Shown here piece by piece: positions 8,649-18,178 of a DNA stretch of 64,000 nt (position 1 is the stretch's first letter; each line of letters begins with the position of its first letter). The translations under genes were made by a program, and so were the position numbers. The stretch comes from Microbacterium sp. MM2322 (lineage in GTDB: Bacteria > Actinomycetota > Actinomycetes > Actinomycetales > Microbacteriaceae): assembly GCF_964186585.1 (NCBI RefSeq), contig NZ_OZ075067.1, positions 2,666,001-2,730,000 of the forward strand, given 5' to 3'. The notes below the pieces were generated by a model, which was not told the DNA's origin, searched no databases, and was given only the letters and a program-made list of their open reading frames with translations.

Positions 8649-9421
8649 GCCAGCCGGTTCTCGAGGAGGAACGCCGCGAGCTTCTCGCCGGCATCCCCCT
8701 CGTCGACGATCTTCGTGCCCGCCTGTCGGGGCGGCTTCTGCGCGACCGCGGTCATGATCGACTGCGGCGCGGATGCCGGGTCGACATCGACGTCGAGGTC
8801 GGCGAGCGACAGCACCTCGAACGGCTTCTTCTTCGCCGCCATGATGCCCTTGAAGTTGGCGAAGCGGGCGTCGGGAAGCGCCTCGGTGATGGAGATGACG
8901 GCGGGAAGCGGGGCAGTGACCGCCGCAGTTCCGAAGTCGGTCGCGCGGGTGCCGCTGACGGCCTCCGTCGTGATCTCGACTGCGGACAGGGCAGTGGCCT
9001 GCGGCACGCCCAGATGCTCGGCGAGCATGGCCGGAAGGACGCCGCCGGAACCGTCGGTCGAGAGGTTGCCGGTGATCACCAGGTCGAAGCCGGTGCGGCG
9101 GAGCGCTGCGGCGAGGACGCGCGCGGTGACGCCGAGATCTGCACCGCGAAGAGCGTCGTCGGTGATCTGCACGGCGGAGTGAGCCCCCATCGCGAGACCC
9201 TTGCGAAGGGAGGCGGTCGCGGCATCCGATGCCATCGTCATGACGACGACCTCGGTACCCTCATGTGCCTCCGAGTAGGTGAGTGCGGCATCGAGCGCGC
9301 GCTCCCCGATCTCGTCGAGGACACGCTCCGACGCGTCGCGCACGGCGAGTCCCGTCTCGAGATCGAGTGTGCGATCACCCCAGGTGTCCGGCACCTCTTT
9401 CAGCAGGACGACGATCTTCAT
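8645..9421 (-). CDS. etfB: Electron transfer flavoprotein subunit beta
   Basis: EtfB is the partner that positions AMP and docks dehydrogenases. The 258-residue length and the opening [15 protein letters not shown] are standard, as are NEIGERAL-like [12 protein letters not shown], the nucleotide-site region [22 protein letters not shown], and [26 protein letters not shown]. It is the first gene of the etfB-etfA-cytochrome b operon. The ATG at 9421 is preceded by GAGGAGTC, a good ribosome binding site. Confidence 0.95.
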   Translation of the reverse strand: MKIVVLLKEVPDTWGDRTLDLETGLAVRDASERVLDEIGERALDAALTYSEAHEGTEVVVMTMASDAATASLRKGLAMGAHSAVQITDDALRGADLGVTARVLAAALRRTGFDLVITGNLSTDGSGGVLPAMLAEHLGVPQATALSAVEITTEAVSGTRATDFGTAAVTAPLPAVISITEALPDARFANFKGIMAAKKKPFEVLSLADLDVDVDPASAPQSIMTAVAQKPPRQAGTKIVDEGDAGEKLAAFLLENRLA

Positions 9422-9442
9422 TGACTCCTCCTCGGCATCGCC

Positions 9443-9895
9443 TCAGAGTCTACGGTCGGGCGCGGGGGTGCCGGTGTCGGGGATCGGAGAGCGGGGTGGG
9501 AGAAATGTCGGACGGCCGCGGATCGCGAGGGTCACGATGGTCGACCCGACGACGGCGAGGCCGATGAGGGATGCCCGCATCATCGGGTTCGGGTACGCCA
9601 AGTCGGCAATGAGAGCAAAGCCTGTGCCGAGAGCGCTGCCCACCAGGATCGCCGCGAGAGGGGCTCCCCTCGGCGCGCGATTCCCTACGAGCATCGCGAC
9701 CTCGACAACGGCCCAGAGCCACGTCGCTCCCCACAGTCCACCGAAGAGGGTGAACGGCATGAACGCGATCACCAGCATCAGCGGAAACTCCCCCGGAGCC
9801 CACGCCCAGATCTCGCGCACGCCCAGGGCGACACCGGCGATGAGACCGACGAGAGGGAATGTCGCGACCCGTGCGACGAGAGCGAGTGTCTTCAC
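9443..9895 (-). CDS. Small hypothetical membrane protein
   Basis: The 150-residue protein has about four hydrophobic helices (for example PLVGLIAGVALGV, LMLVIAFMPFTLFGGLWG, AAILVGSALGTGFALIADLA, LIGLAVVGSTIVTLAI) and a short Pro-rich tail. I do not recognise the family. Codon usage and hydrophobic pattern support a real gene. It is 21 bases upstream of etfB on the same strand, so it may share a transcript with it. Confidence 0.7.
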   Translation of the reverse strand: MKTLALVARVATFPLVGLIAGVALGVREIWAWAPGEFPLMLVIAFMPFTLFGGLWGATWLWAVVEVAMLVGNRAPRGAPLAAILVGSALGTGFALIADLAYPNPMMRASLIGLAVVGSTIVTLAIRGRPTFLPPRSPIPDTGTPAPDRRL

Positions 9896-10049
9896 CTGCC
9901 CGACGGTAGGGACGCGCGGTCGACGAGCGCGGGGTTGTGGATGATCACCCGTGGTGTCGGCTTCGGCGGTCGACTTGTGGAGGAGTCGTTGCCTCGGACG
10001 CGGGGCGACTCGGGATCTGAATGTCGGAGGTCAGTGCAAGAGTGGAAGC

Positions 10050-11261
10050 ATGACGGAAGCGATGGAAACCCCCGATGGCGAGAACTATCTCGCCACACTT
10101 GCGGGCATCGTTTCGGACGTCTCGGATGCCGCCCGCCAGGTCGCCGCGGCGCAGATCGCCGAACTCCGGGTGCTGGCCGCCGCGGGGCGGCTCGCCGAGG
10201 AGCAGGCCGCACCGAGGAATGCGAAAGTACGGCTCCACGACATGGCGCTCCGGTCCATCGCGGCCGAGGTCGGCGGGGTTCTCCGAGCGACGGATCGGAC
10301 CGTGCAACGACGGATCGGCGAGGCGCGAACGATCATCGAAGGGTTCCCTGCGGCTGTGACCGCGTGGGAAGCGGGTCGGATCGTGCGGGAGCACGTGCGG
10401 GCGATTGTGGATGCCGGGACGACACTGCCTGCAGAGATGTGGGCTGAGTTCGAAGCGATCGCGATCAGACGCTGCGAGCAGGACACCCCGAACCGGATCC
10501 GGGGCGAGCTCGAGATCCTCGCCCTGCGGATGCATCCGCGGACCTTCGCGGAGCGGCACGAAGAAGCCGCCGCGGGTCGGTGCGTGCGGCTGGTGCCCGG
10601 GCGGGACGGGATGTCGGATCTGATCGCGACCCTGCCGACCGTCATCGCCGAAGGGATTCACGACCGGCTGACACAGCAGGCACGGGCGATCGTCGACACA
10701 CGCAATGAGCGCGCGATTGGCGGCGGCGAGAACGCGGCGGCCGTCGCGACCGACGCGCGCACGACCGACCAGGTGCGAGCGGACGTGTTCGCCGACCTGC
10801 TCCTCGCCGGCACCCCAGCGCTCGACGACACCCGCGACACCAGCGCGGGGCCGCTCGGCGCGATCCGCGCACGGATGCAGGTGCTCGTGCCCGCAGCGAC
10901 CTTGACGGGCGACGAGGACGGGCCGTGCGACCTGTCCGGTCGCTCGCCCATCGACCCCGCATCGGCACGCACACTCGCGGGAGACACCCGCACCTGGGAA
11001 CGCCTCTTCCACGACCCCACCACCGGCGTCACCATCTCAACCGACTCGTACCGCGTCCCGTCCGGCATGCGCAGGTTCCTGCAAGCCCGTGACCAGCACT
11101 GCCGGTTCCCCGGATGCCGCGTCGCCGCGATCCGGTGCGAAGTCGACCACACCCACGACCACGCCCTCGGCGGGCGCACCGAACTCTCGAACCTGGCCCA
11201 CTTGTGCCAACGACACCACTCGATGAAGCAATTCACCGCCTGGCGAGTCCGACAAAACTGA
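10050..11261 (+). CDS. DUF222 / HNH endonuclease domain protein, C-terminal tail frameshifted
   Basis: This belongs to the multi-copy actinobacterial 13E12-type family. Residues 20-300 form the helical DUF222 domain, and the C-terminus holds an HNH motif (CRFPGC, EVDHTHDHA, NLAHLCQRHH), a metal-dependent nuclease fold. The start is placed at ATG 10050 (TEAMETPDGENYLATLAG); a longer reading from 9951 adds Arg-rich residues typical of an out-of-gene frame. The frame ends abruptly at 11261, just after WRVRQ, in the run AAAA (11254-11257). The tail expected in this family (GGVLEWTSPLGRTY) continues in another frame to 11383. One base appears lost, so this is either a real frameshift or a sequencing error. 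The HNH core itself is complete. Confidence 0.85.
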   Translation: MTEAMETPDGENYLATLAGIVSDVSDAARQVAAAQIAELRVLAAAGRLAEEQAAPRNAKVRLHDMALRSIAAEVGGVLRATDRTVQRRIGEARTIIEGFPAAVTAWEAGRIVREHVRAIVDAGTTLPAEMWAEFEAIAIRRCEQDTPNRIRGELEILALRMHPRTFAERHEEAAAGRCVRLVPGRDGMSDLIATLPTVIAEGIHDRLTQQARAIVDTRNERAIGGGENAAAVATDARTTDQVRADVFADLLLAGTPALDDTRDTSAGPLGAIRARMQVLVPAATLTGDEDGPCDLSGRSPIDPASARTLAGDTRTWERLFHDPTTGVTISTDSYRVPSGMRRFLQARDQHCRFPGCRVAAIRCEVDHTHDHALGGRTELSNLAHLCQRHHSMKQFTAWRVRQN

Positions 11262-11383
11262 AGGGTGGCGTTCTTGAATGGACTTCACCCCTCGGCAGAA
11301 CCTACCGCGAAGACGCACCGACACCGGCCGTCGCGTTCAGCCCCGCCAAACCACCGGCTCCCGGAGAACCGGCGCCGTTCTGA
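11262..11383 (+). pseudogene. Out-of-frame C-terminal tail of the DUF222/HNH gene
   Basis: In the second frame the sequence reads LKGGVLEWTSPLGRTY and then an Ala/Pro-rich end finishing in PAPF before a TGA. This is the usual closing segment of DUF222-HNH proteins. Adding one base in the A-run at 11254-11257 would join it to the upstream frame. Confidence 0.75.
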
Positions 11384-11586
11384 CGCGCCGAGCACACCCG
11401 ACTAACGCTCACGAACATGCGTCACCGGACCCCATCCGTCCCGTCCGCAGGGCGCCGCCCGCCAGCCCTCCCGTAGGGAGTCGGCCCCCGGCCAGTTGCG
11501 CAGAGCGGCGGCCGCCCGCGGCGGCCGCCCGCGACGCCCTTAGACAGCCCACCATCACCAGCGACTCCCGCGGACCGCCGCAGCTG

Positions 11587-11922
11587 TCAGCCCGCGACAC
11601 CCAAGGCCCGGTGCGGGATCCAGCCTTCCGCGCCACGCGCATCACGGCACCACGCCCACTCGCTCTCCGGATCGTCGACGATCACCTCGACGATGTCGCC
11701 GGCAAGGGCTCGCAGTTCGGTCGTGTCGTACGCCGTGACGACGACGCCATCTTCGATGTACCGCGCGGGAACCCACCCGGTTCCTCCGGCGGCGGTCACG
11801 AACACGAACGCAGGCCACTCGTCATCTCGCGCGCCGGCATCCACCCGGTCGCCCACCCCTACCTGCAGAGGCGGTCGCTCCGGCGGCTCGTGATCGGCGA
11901 GAAGGATCCGGCGATCACCCAC
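11587..11922 (-). CDS. Small SH3-like domain protein
   Basis: With GTG 11922 as start the product is 111 residues. Two similar units can be seen: VGVGDRVDAG...FVFVTAAGGTGWVPARYI and ALAGDIVEVIVDD...WAWCRDARGAEGWIPHRAL. Each has the strand pattern and the GW(V/I)P motif of variant SH3 domains, which bind peptides or ligands. Function unknown. The start overlaps the end of the RidA-family gene by 8 bases, so the two are probably co-translated. A longer reading to 11985 is Arg/Ser-rich and judged spurious. The gap 11384-11586 shows nothing. Confidence 0.7.
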   Translation of the reverse strand: MGDRRILLADHEPPERPPLQVGVGDRVDAGARDDEWPAFVFVTAAGGTGWVPARYIEDGVVVTAYDTTELRALAGDIVEVIVDDPESEWAWCRDARGAEGWIPHRALGVAG

Positions 11923-12319
11923 GGTGCACCGCCGCGACAGCCTCGATCTCGACGAGCTGATCCGGGTACCCGAGCGCGGCCACACCGATCAGCGTGCTCG
12001 GCACGTCGTGGTCGCCGAAGGCCGCTCGTACGACATCCCACGCCGCCACCAGATCTCGCCGGTCCGAGGACGCCACCAGGACCCGCGTCGAGGCGACGTC
12101 GGCGAGCGCGGCACCGGCGGCATCCAACGCGACGAGCATCGTTTCGACGCAGCGGCGAGCCTGACCGGCAACGTCGCCGACAGCGACCGTCGAACCGTCG
12201 TCGGCCAGCGGGCACGCACCCGCGAGGAAGATCAGCTCCGTCCCCGCATCGACCCGCGATGCGTACGCGTACGGCGCCGCGGCGAGACCCTCGGAGCGCA
12301 CAAGACGGACGGCGCTCAT
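11915..12319 (-). CDS. RidA-family (YjgF/YER057c) protein
   Basis: The 134-residue protein has the chorismate-mutase-like trimer fold of RidA relatives: [20 protein letters not shown] near the N-terminus, [23 protein letters not shown] in the middle helix and strand, and the end [15 protein letters not shown]. RidA hydrolyses reactive enamine/imine intermediates. The classical Arg in the C-terminal segment is not evident here, so deaminase activity is uncertain. It overlaps the upstream enoyl-CoA hydratase by four bases (ATGA), which suggests a common operon. Confidence 0.85.
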   Translation of the reverse strand: MSAVRLVRSEGLAAAPYAYASRVDAGTELIFLAGACPLADDGSTVAVGDVAGQARRCVETMLVALDAAGAALADVASTRVLVASSDRRDLVAAWDVVRAAFGDHDVPSTLIGVAALGYPDQLVEIEAVAAVHRG

Positions 12320-13092
12320 CGGTGCCGGAACTCCGGTGCGCGCTTCTCGCGGAACGCCGCCATGCCTTCCTTCTGGTCGGCGGTGTCGAACAGCCCCGCG
12401 AACGCCTGCCGCTCGAACCGCAGCCCCTCGGCGAGCGTCGACTCGACAGCGACATCGAGCGCCGCCGTCGCGGCGTACAGAGCCGGCAACGGCTTCGCGG
12501 CGATCGCCTGCGCCGTGCGCTGCGCATCGTCCAGAAGCTCCACCGCGGGGACGACGCGCGAGACCAGTCCCGCACGTTCCGCCTCATCCGCCGTCAGCTG
12601 TCGCCCGGTGAGCACCAGCTCGGCAGCCTTGAACGACCCGATCGCCCGCACCAGCCGCTGCGTGCCCCCCAGGCCCGGGATCACCCCGAGACCGATCTCG
12701 GGCTGCCCGAACCGCGCCGAGTCGGCCGCGAGGATGATGTCGCACATCATCGCCAGTTCGCACCCGCCGCCGAGCGCATACCCCGACACCGCGGCGATCG
12801 TCGGCGTCCGCACCGCGGCGAACCGCGACCACTTGCCGAAGTGGTCCGCGAGCAGCATCTCGCTCCCGCTGAGCGCCTCCATCTCTTTGATGTCGGCACC
12901 CGCCGCGAACGCCCGCTCGCTGCCGGTGAGCACGATCGCACCGATCCCGGCATCCGCGTCGAAGGCCTCCGCGGCATCCACGACATCGTGCATGACCTGT
13001 GCGTTGAGGGCGTTCAGCGCCTCGGGTCGGTTGAGGGTGATCCACCCGACGCGCCCGCGCGTCTCGGTGAGGATGGTCGCGTAATCCGTCAT
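12316..13092 (-). CDS. Enoyl-CoA hydratase (crotonase family)
   Basis: It hydrates trans-2-enoyl-CoA in beta-oxidation or aromatic-acid breakdown. The 258-residue protein shows [15 protein letters not shown], the oxyanion-hole segments [10 protein letters not shown] and [15 protein letters not shown], and the catalytic-loop segment [14 protein letters not shown]. Both catalytic Glu positions typical of hydratases appear present (in [11 protein letters not shown] and [10 protein letters not shown]). Start chosen at ATG 13092 (TDYATILTE); an upstream ATG would add ten non-homologous residues. It heads a three-gene run with the RidA-family and SH3-like genes. Confidence 0.9.
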   Translation of the reverse strand: MTDYATILTETRGRVGWITLNRPEALNALNAQVMHDVVDAAEAFDADAGIGAIVLTGSERAFAAGADIKEMEALSGSEMLLADHFGKWSRFAAVRTPTIAAVSGYALGGGCELAMMCDIILAADSARFGQPEIGLGVIPGLGGTQRLVRAIGSFKAAELVLTGRQLTADEAERAGLVSRVVPAVELLDDAQRTAQAIAAKPLPALYAATAALDVAVESTLAEGLRFERQAFAGLFDTADQKEGMAAFREKRAPEFRHR

Positions 13093-13236
13093 GCCCTCAT
13101 GCTCGCAGACGGATGCCGCCACGCGCCGGACACGGTCCGTTCACCGTCCGTCCACCCTGCGGCAGGCGCCCCGGACACTCGCGCTCGATAGGACAGAGGA
13201 GCGCACCTCGCGCACGACTCCGATCACGAGGAATCC

Positions 13237-16200
13237 ATGCCTTCGCACGCCTTCCGCAGCACCGCCCGTCGCGCCCTCGCGCTGGGCGTCGTCACCGCCG
13301 TCACCTGCACACTCGCCGTCAGCGCCGCCACCACGGCGACCGCCGCCGTGGTGCCCGACCCCATCGCCACGTCCGCGACGGACGCCCCACTCACGCTCAC
13401 GCCGATCGGCTCCTACGAGACCGGCGTCTTCGACGCCTCCGCGGCCGAGATCGTCACCGCGTACAAGAACCGCCTGTTCGTCGTCAACGCCGAGGCAGGC
13501 GTCATCGACGTGCTCGACGCCTCCGACCCGACCGCTCCGACGAAGCTCTTCTCCCTCACGTCCGAGGGCGTCGCGAACTCCGTCGCCATCCGCGAGGACG
13601 GTCTCGGCATCGCTGCCATCGAGGCGCCCGACAAGACGGCCCCCGGGCGCCTCGTCTTCTTCGACGCGGATGCCGCGACCGCCGACACTGCGACGCTCGG
13701 CGCCGTGCAGGTCGGTTCCCTTCCCGACATGGTCACCGTCGCCTCCGACGGGGCGTACGCGGTCGTCGCCAACGAAGGCGAACCCGCCGACGACTTCAGC
13801 TCGGACCCCGAGGGATCGATCGGCGTGATCTCCCTTCCGACCGCCAAGAAGGCTCCTGCCCAGAGCGCTGTCCGCACCGCCGACTTCCACGCCTACGAAG
13901 CCGCAGGGGCACTCGACCCCGACGTCCGCGTCTTCGGTCCGACCCCGAACGGCGACGACCACCCGGTCAGCCGCAACCTCGAACCCGAGTACATCACCGT
14001 CGTCGGTGGCGTCGCCTACGCCACCCTGCAGGAGGCGAATGCGATCGCCACGGTGGACCTCGAGTCGGCGACGGTCACCGACATCCATGCCCTCGGGGTC
14101 AAGGATCACGGCCTCCCGGAGAACGCGCTCGACCCGAGCGACCGCGACGACAAGGTCGAGCTCCGCACCTACAACGGCCTGAAGGGCATGTACCAGCCCG
14201 ACGCGATCGACTCCTACACCGCCGGCGGCACCACCTACCTCGTGACCGCGAACGAGGGCGACGCTCGGGAATGGGGTGACTACGCCGAGGTCGTGCGCGC
14301 CAAGGACCTCGGTGACGACGGCCTCGCGCCCGTCTGCGACGACAGCCCGGTCGCCGACTCCCTCGGCGACGAGGACCTCGGCCGCCTCAACGTGACCGTC
14401 GAGAACGGCCTCGACGCCGACCGCGGCTGCTACGACGAGCTCTACTCCTTCGGCGGCCGGTCGTTCGCGATCTGGACGACCAGTGGGGAACTCGTCTGGG
14501 ACTCCGGGTCGAGCTTCGAAGAGGTCACCTCAGCCGCGGCGCCCGAGTTCTTCAACTCCAACCACTCCGAGTCGAACCTCGAGGGTCGCAGCGACGACAA
14601 GGGGCCCGAGCCGGAGAGCGTCACGATCGGCGAACTGAGCGGACGGACGTACGCGTTCGTCGGCTTCGAGCGCGTGGGCGGTGTCGCCGCGTACGACATC
14701 ACCGATCCGGCATCCCCCGACTTCGTCACCTACGTCAACAACCGTGACTTCTCGCAGTCGGTCGAGGACGGCGGCGACCTCGCGACGGCCGGCGACCTCG
14801 GCCCCGAGAGCATCGCGTTCATTCCCGCCGACGAGTCGCCGAACGGTTCGGCGATGCTCGCCGTCGGCAACGAGGTGTCCGGCACGACGACGCTGTTCGC
14901 GATCGAGGACGCTCTCGACCCGATCGACATCGACATCCTCACGATCAACGACTTCCACGGTCGCATCGAAGCCGACGGTGCGCAGGTCGGCGCCGCCGCC
15001 CTCGCCGGCGCCGTCAATGCCGCCGAGGCCGAGAATCCGAACACGCTGTTCGTCTCGGCGGGCGACAACATCGGCGCCTCGACGTTCACCTCGTTCATCC
15101 AGGACGACGAGCCCACGATCGACGCCCTCGTCACCGCAGGCCTCGACGTCTCGGCCGTCGGCAACCACGAGTTCGATCAGGGCTTCGAGGATCTGACCGA
15201 TCGCGTCATCCCGCGCTACGGCAGCGACGAGTTCGCCCTCGGCGCGAACGTCTACGAGAAGGGCACGACCACGCCCGCCCTGCGGGAGTACACCGTCAAG
15301 ACCGTCGACGGAGTCCGCGTCGCGTTCATCGGCACGGTCACGACCGACACGGCCACGATGGTGAGCCCCGACGGCATCGCCGACATCGAGTTCGGTGACC
15401 AGCTCGCCGCGGCCAACCGCGTCGCGGCAGAGATCGCCGACGGCGACCTCGCCGACGTCACCGTCCTGCTGACCCACTCGGGCTCGGCGACCTCGGACGA
15501 CTGCGACGTCGTGGCATCCGACCCGTCCGCCTTCGGCGACCTGGTCCGCGGGGCGTCCGACGAGATCGACGCGATCGTCTCGGCGCACACCCACCAGACC
15601 TACGCGTGCGAGGTCGCCGCCCCCGGTGGTGACACCCGGCCCGTCATCCAGGCGGCCGAGTACGGCACCGCCCTCGGCCGCCTCGAACTCGAGGTCGACC
15701 GGAGCTCCAAGGAACTCCTGTCGATCACGGGTGCCACCGAGACGCTCGCCGAGGGCGGCTACGAACCGGATGCGGAGGTCGCCGACATCGTCGCGGACGC
15801 CGCCGCCTTCGCCGAGGTCGAAGGTTCGGAGCAGGTCGGACAGATCAGCGGAGACATCCTTCGCGGCGGCACCGAAGGTTCGGACCGCGGCGTCGAGTCG
15901 TCACTCGGCAACTGGGTTGCGGACGTCTACCTCTGGGCCACCTCGAACGAGGACTACAGCGGGACGCCGGCGCAGATCGCCCTCATGAACCCGGGTGGCC
16001 TGCGCGCCGATCTACTCCGCGGCGACGACGGCATCGTCACCTATCGCGAGGCCGCCGACGTGCAGCCGTTCGCCAACACTCTCGTCACGGTGCCGCTCAC
16101 GGGCGCGCAGCTCGAGGCCGTCCTCGAACAGCAGTGGAAGGCCGAGGGCGAACGCCCCAAGCTGCACCTCGGCGTCTCCGACGGGTTCTCGTACGAGTAC

Positions 16201-16926
16201 ACCGAGGCCGACCCCCTTCCGGGCGAGACCGTCGGACGCGCGGGCGACGTGACGTCGATGACCTACCAGGGCGAGGCGGTGCAGCCCGACGATGTCTTCA
16301 CGGTCGTGACCAACTCGTTCCTCGCGGCCGGCGGCGACGGCTTCGCAGCCTTCGCCGACGGGACGGTCCGCACCGACACCGGGCAGATCGACCTCGCCGC
16401 GACCGTGGACTACTTCGCCTCGCGCGACGTCGTCGACCCGGCCCCCCTCGGCCGCGCCGCGAAAGTCACCGAGCCGACCGAGCCCGGCGAGCCCACCGAG
16501 CCCGGTGAGCCCGGTGAACCCACCGAACCCGGCGACTCGTCCTGGGCGACCATCGAGCTCAGCGCGACGACCGTCGTGCAGGGCGGGTCGTTGCGGGTCG
16601 ACGTGTCCGGCCTCTCCCCCGACCAGCGGATCGCCGCCACGCTGTTCAGCGAGCCGCTCGTGATCTCCGGTATCCCCGCAGCGGATGCCGAGGGTCAGGT
16701 CTCCTTCACCGTCCGCGTCCCGGACGACTTCGAGACCGGCGCGCACACGCTCGCCGTCTCGACCGAGGGTGAGGAGGACATCCGCATCCCGATCACCGTC
16801 ACCCTGGCGGGCGGTCTCGCCAGCACGGGCGGCGACGCGATGCCGCTCGCGGCGCTCCTCGGCGGCGCCGGCGTCCTGCTGGTGCTCGGCGCGGTGCTGG
16901 TGCGTCGACGCCGCCAGCAGGCCTGA
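13237..16926 (+). CDS. Secreted choice-of-anchor I / 5'-nucleotidase-type metallophosphatase with wall-sorting tail
   Basis: A 1229-residue exported protein. Residues 1-33 form a signal peptide ending near AATTATAAVV. Residues 40-555 look like the choice-of-anchor I beta-propeller region. A metallophosphatase domain begins near 563 (ILTINDFHGR) and contains GNHEFD near 641; the 5'-nucleotidase C-terminal domain includes MNPGGLRADLL near 912. A short linker of repeated EPTEPG units lies near 1078, followed by an Ig-like domain and LASTGGDAMP near 1193, a hydrophobic helix and an Arg-rich end. This end looks like a sortase signal of LxxTG type. It probably releases phosphate from extracellular nucleotides or other phosphoesters. 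GAGGA nine bases upstream serves as ribosome binding site. Confidence 0.88.
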   Translation: MPSHAFRSTARRALALGVVTAVTCTLAVSAATTATAAVVPDPIATSATDAPLTLTPIGSYETGVFDASAAEIVTAYKNRLFVVNAEAGVIDVLDASDPTAPTKLFSLTSEGVANSVAIREDGLGIAAIEAPDKTAPGRLVFFDADAATADTATLGAVQVGSLPDMVTVASDGAYAVVANEGEPADDFSSDPEGSIGVISLPTAKKAPAQSAVRTADFHAYEAAGALDPDVRVFGPTPNGDDHPVSRNLEPEYITVVGGVAYATLQEANAIATVDLESATVTDIHALGVKDHGLPENALDPSDRDDKVELRTYNGLKGMYQPDAIDSYTAGGTTYLVTANEGDAREWGDYAEVVRAKDLGDDGLAPVCDDSPVADSLGDEDLGRLNVTVENGLDADRGCYDELYSFGGRSFAIWTTSGELVWDSGSSFEEVTSAAAPEFFNSNHSESNLEGRSDDKGPEPESVTIGELSGRTYAFVGFERVGGVAAYDITDPASPDFVTYVNNRDFSQSVEDGGDLATAGDLGPESIAFIPADESPNGSAMLAVGNEVSGTTTLFAIEDALDPIDIDILTINDFHGRIEADGAQVGAAALAGAVNAAEAENPNTLFVSAGDNIGASTFTSFIQDDEPTIDALVTAGLDVSAVGNHEFDQGFEDLTDRVIPRYGSDEFALGANVYEKGTTTPALREYTVKTVDGVRVAFIGTVTTDTATMVSPDGIADIEFGDQLAAANRVAAEIADGDLADVTVLLTHSGSATSDDCDVVASDPSAFGDLVRGASDEIDAIVSAHTHQTYACEVAAPGGDTRPVIQAAEYGTALGRLELEVDRSSKELLSITGATETLAEGGYEPDAEVADIVADAAAFAEVEGSEQVGQISGDILRGGTEGSDRGVESSLGNWVADVYLWATSNEDYSGTPAQIALMNPGGLRADLLRGDDGIVTYREAADVQPFANTLVTVPLTGAQLEAVLEQQWKAEGERPKLHLGVSDGFSYEYTEADPLPGETVGRAGDVTSMTYQGEAVQPDDVFTVVTNSFLAAGGDGFAAFADGTVRTDTGQIDLAATVDYFASRDVVDPAPLGRAAKVTEPTEPGEPTEPGEPGEPTEPGDSSWATIELSATTVVQGGSLRVDVSGLSPDQRIAATLFSEPLVISGIPAADAEGQVSFTVRVPDDFETGAHTLAVSTEGEEDIRIPITVTLAGGLASTGGDAMPLAALLGGAGVLLVLGAVLVRRRRQQA

Positions 16927-16939
16927 CCGGCTGACGCAG

Positions 16940-16972
16940 CGGTGGCCCCTCACCTCCGGGTGGGGGCCACCG
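16940..16972. terminator. Hairpin terminator between convergent genes
   Basis: Perfect 10-bp stem (16940-16949 with 16963-16972) and a GC-rich loop, just after the phosphatase stop and before the thiolase stop on the other strand. No T-run. Confidence 0.65.
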
Positions 16973-16993
16973 TCGTTCGAACGGATGCCGCGG

Positions 16994-18178
16994 TCAAGCG
17001 TCCCAGCGTCGCAGCAGCGCCGCGAGCGCCTGCCCGCCCCCGATGCACATCGTGACGATCGCGAACTCGCCCCCCGTCCGCTGCAGCGTGAGGGCTGCGC
17101 GGACGGTCAGGATCGTGCCGGTCGCGCCGACGGGGTGGCCGAGCGCGATCGCGCCACCGTAGGGATTGGTCCGTTCCGGATCGAGCCCCGTGTCGCGCAT
17201 CACCGCGATCACCTGCGACGCGAACGCCTCGTTGAGTTCGACCGTCGCGACATCGGCGGGGCTCAGCCCCGTCTGCGCGAACAGCTTGCGCAGCGCGAGC
17301 GTCGGCGCGTACCCCATGATCGCCGGGTCGAGCGCGGCCGTCGTGACGGCCTCGATCGTCGCGAGTGCCGGCAGTCCCTCAGCGCGCACGTCGGACTCGC
17401 GCATCAGCACGGTCGCGGCGGCGCCGTCGTTGATGCCCGACGCGTTGCCCGCCGTCACCGTGCCGTCCGCGGTGAACGCGGGGCGCAGCCGGGCGAGGGC
17501 TTCGAGCGTCGTATCGGGGCGTGGGTGCTCGTCGAGCGTCACCTCGACGGGCCGCCGGTCGGTGGTCGTCGTGGCGACGATCTCTTCCGCGAACGCGGCG
17601 CGGGCGGCATCCGTCGATGCGCGACGCTGGGACTCGACGGCGTACGCATCCTGCTCGGCGCGCGTCACCGCGAACCGCTCCGCGACGGTCTCGGCGGTCG
17701 TCCCCATGTGGCGGCCGCTGAACGGATCCGTGAGCATCGCGAGGGTGCCGTCGAGCAGCTGGCGGTGCCCCAGTGTGGCGCCCGAGCGGGCATCCATGTC
17801 GTAGAACGGCATCCGCGTCATATTCTCGGCACCGCCCGCGACGGCGACGTCGATGCCGCCCCAGCGCAGCTCCTGCGCCGCCGACCAGATCGACTGCAAC
17901 CCCGACCCGCACAGCCGGTTGACCGTGAAGGCGGGGGTGTCGTCGGCGAGGCCGGCGGCGAGAGCGATGCGCCGCGCGATGTACGCGTCGCCCGCGACCT
18001 GACCGATCGTCCCGATGACCACCTCGCCGACGCGTGCGGCATCGACTCCGGAGCGCCCGAGCGCCGCCGAGACGGCCTGCGCGCCGAGTTCGTGCGCGGG
18101 AGTGCCGCGGAACGCACCGTCGAACCGGCCGACGGGGGTGCGCGCTCCGGCGACGATGACGACGCGCTCGTCGCTCAT
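16994..18178 (-). CDS. Acetyl-CoA C-acyltransferase (thiolase)
   Basis: It cleaves 3-ketoacyl-CoA or condenses two acyl-CoAs. The 394-residue protein contains the acyl-accepting Cys in VNRLCGSGLQS near residue 88, then NEAFASQ, GHPVGATG and the second active-site Cys in TMCIGGGQA at the C-terminus. The ATG at 18178 overlaps the prpC stop as ATGA; the longer frame reading to 18328 is spurious. It is the last gene of the propionate operon, an unusual place for a thiolase. It may feed propionyl-CoA made by odd-chain or branched substrates into the cycle. Confidence 0.93.
   Translation of the reverse strand: MSDERVVIVAGARTPVGRFDGAFRGTPAHELGAQAVSAALGRSGVDAARVGEVVIGTIGQVAGDAYIARRIALAAGLADDTPAFTVNRLCGSGLQSIWSAAQELRWGGIDVAVAGGAENMTRMPFYDMDARSGATLGHRQLLDGTLAMLTDPFSGRHMGTTAETVAERFAVTRAEQDAYAVESQRRASTDAARAAFAEEIVATTTTDRRPVEVTLDEHPRPDTTLEALARLRPAFTADGTVTAGNASGINDGAAATVLMRESDVRAEGLPALATIEAVTTAALDPAIMGYAPTLALRKLFAQTGLSPADVATVELNEAFASQVIAVMRDTGLDPERTNPYGGAIALGHPVGATGTILTVRAALTLQRTGGEFAIVTMCIGGGQALAALLRRWDA

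Noticed and set aside
9951..10049. Earlier start for the DUF222-HNH gene
   Set aside because: Adds Arg/Cys-rich residues not typical of the family; the domain begins right after ATG 10050.
11409..11645. A 78-codon minus-strand frame downstream of the HNH gene
   Set aside because: Arg/Gly/Ala-rich without domain, and it overlaps the end of the SH3-like gene.
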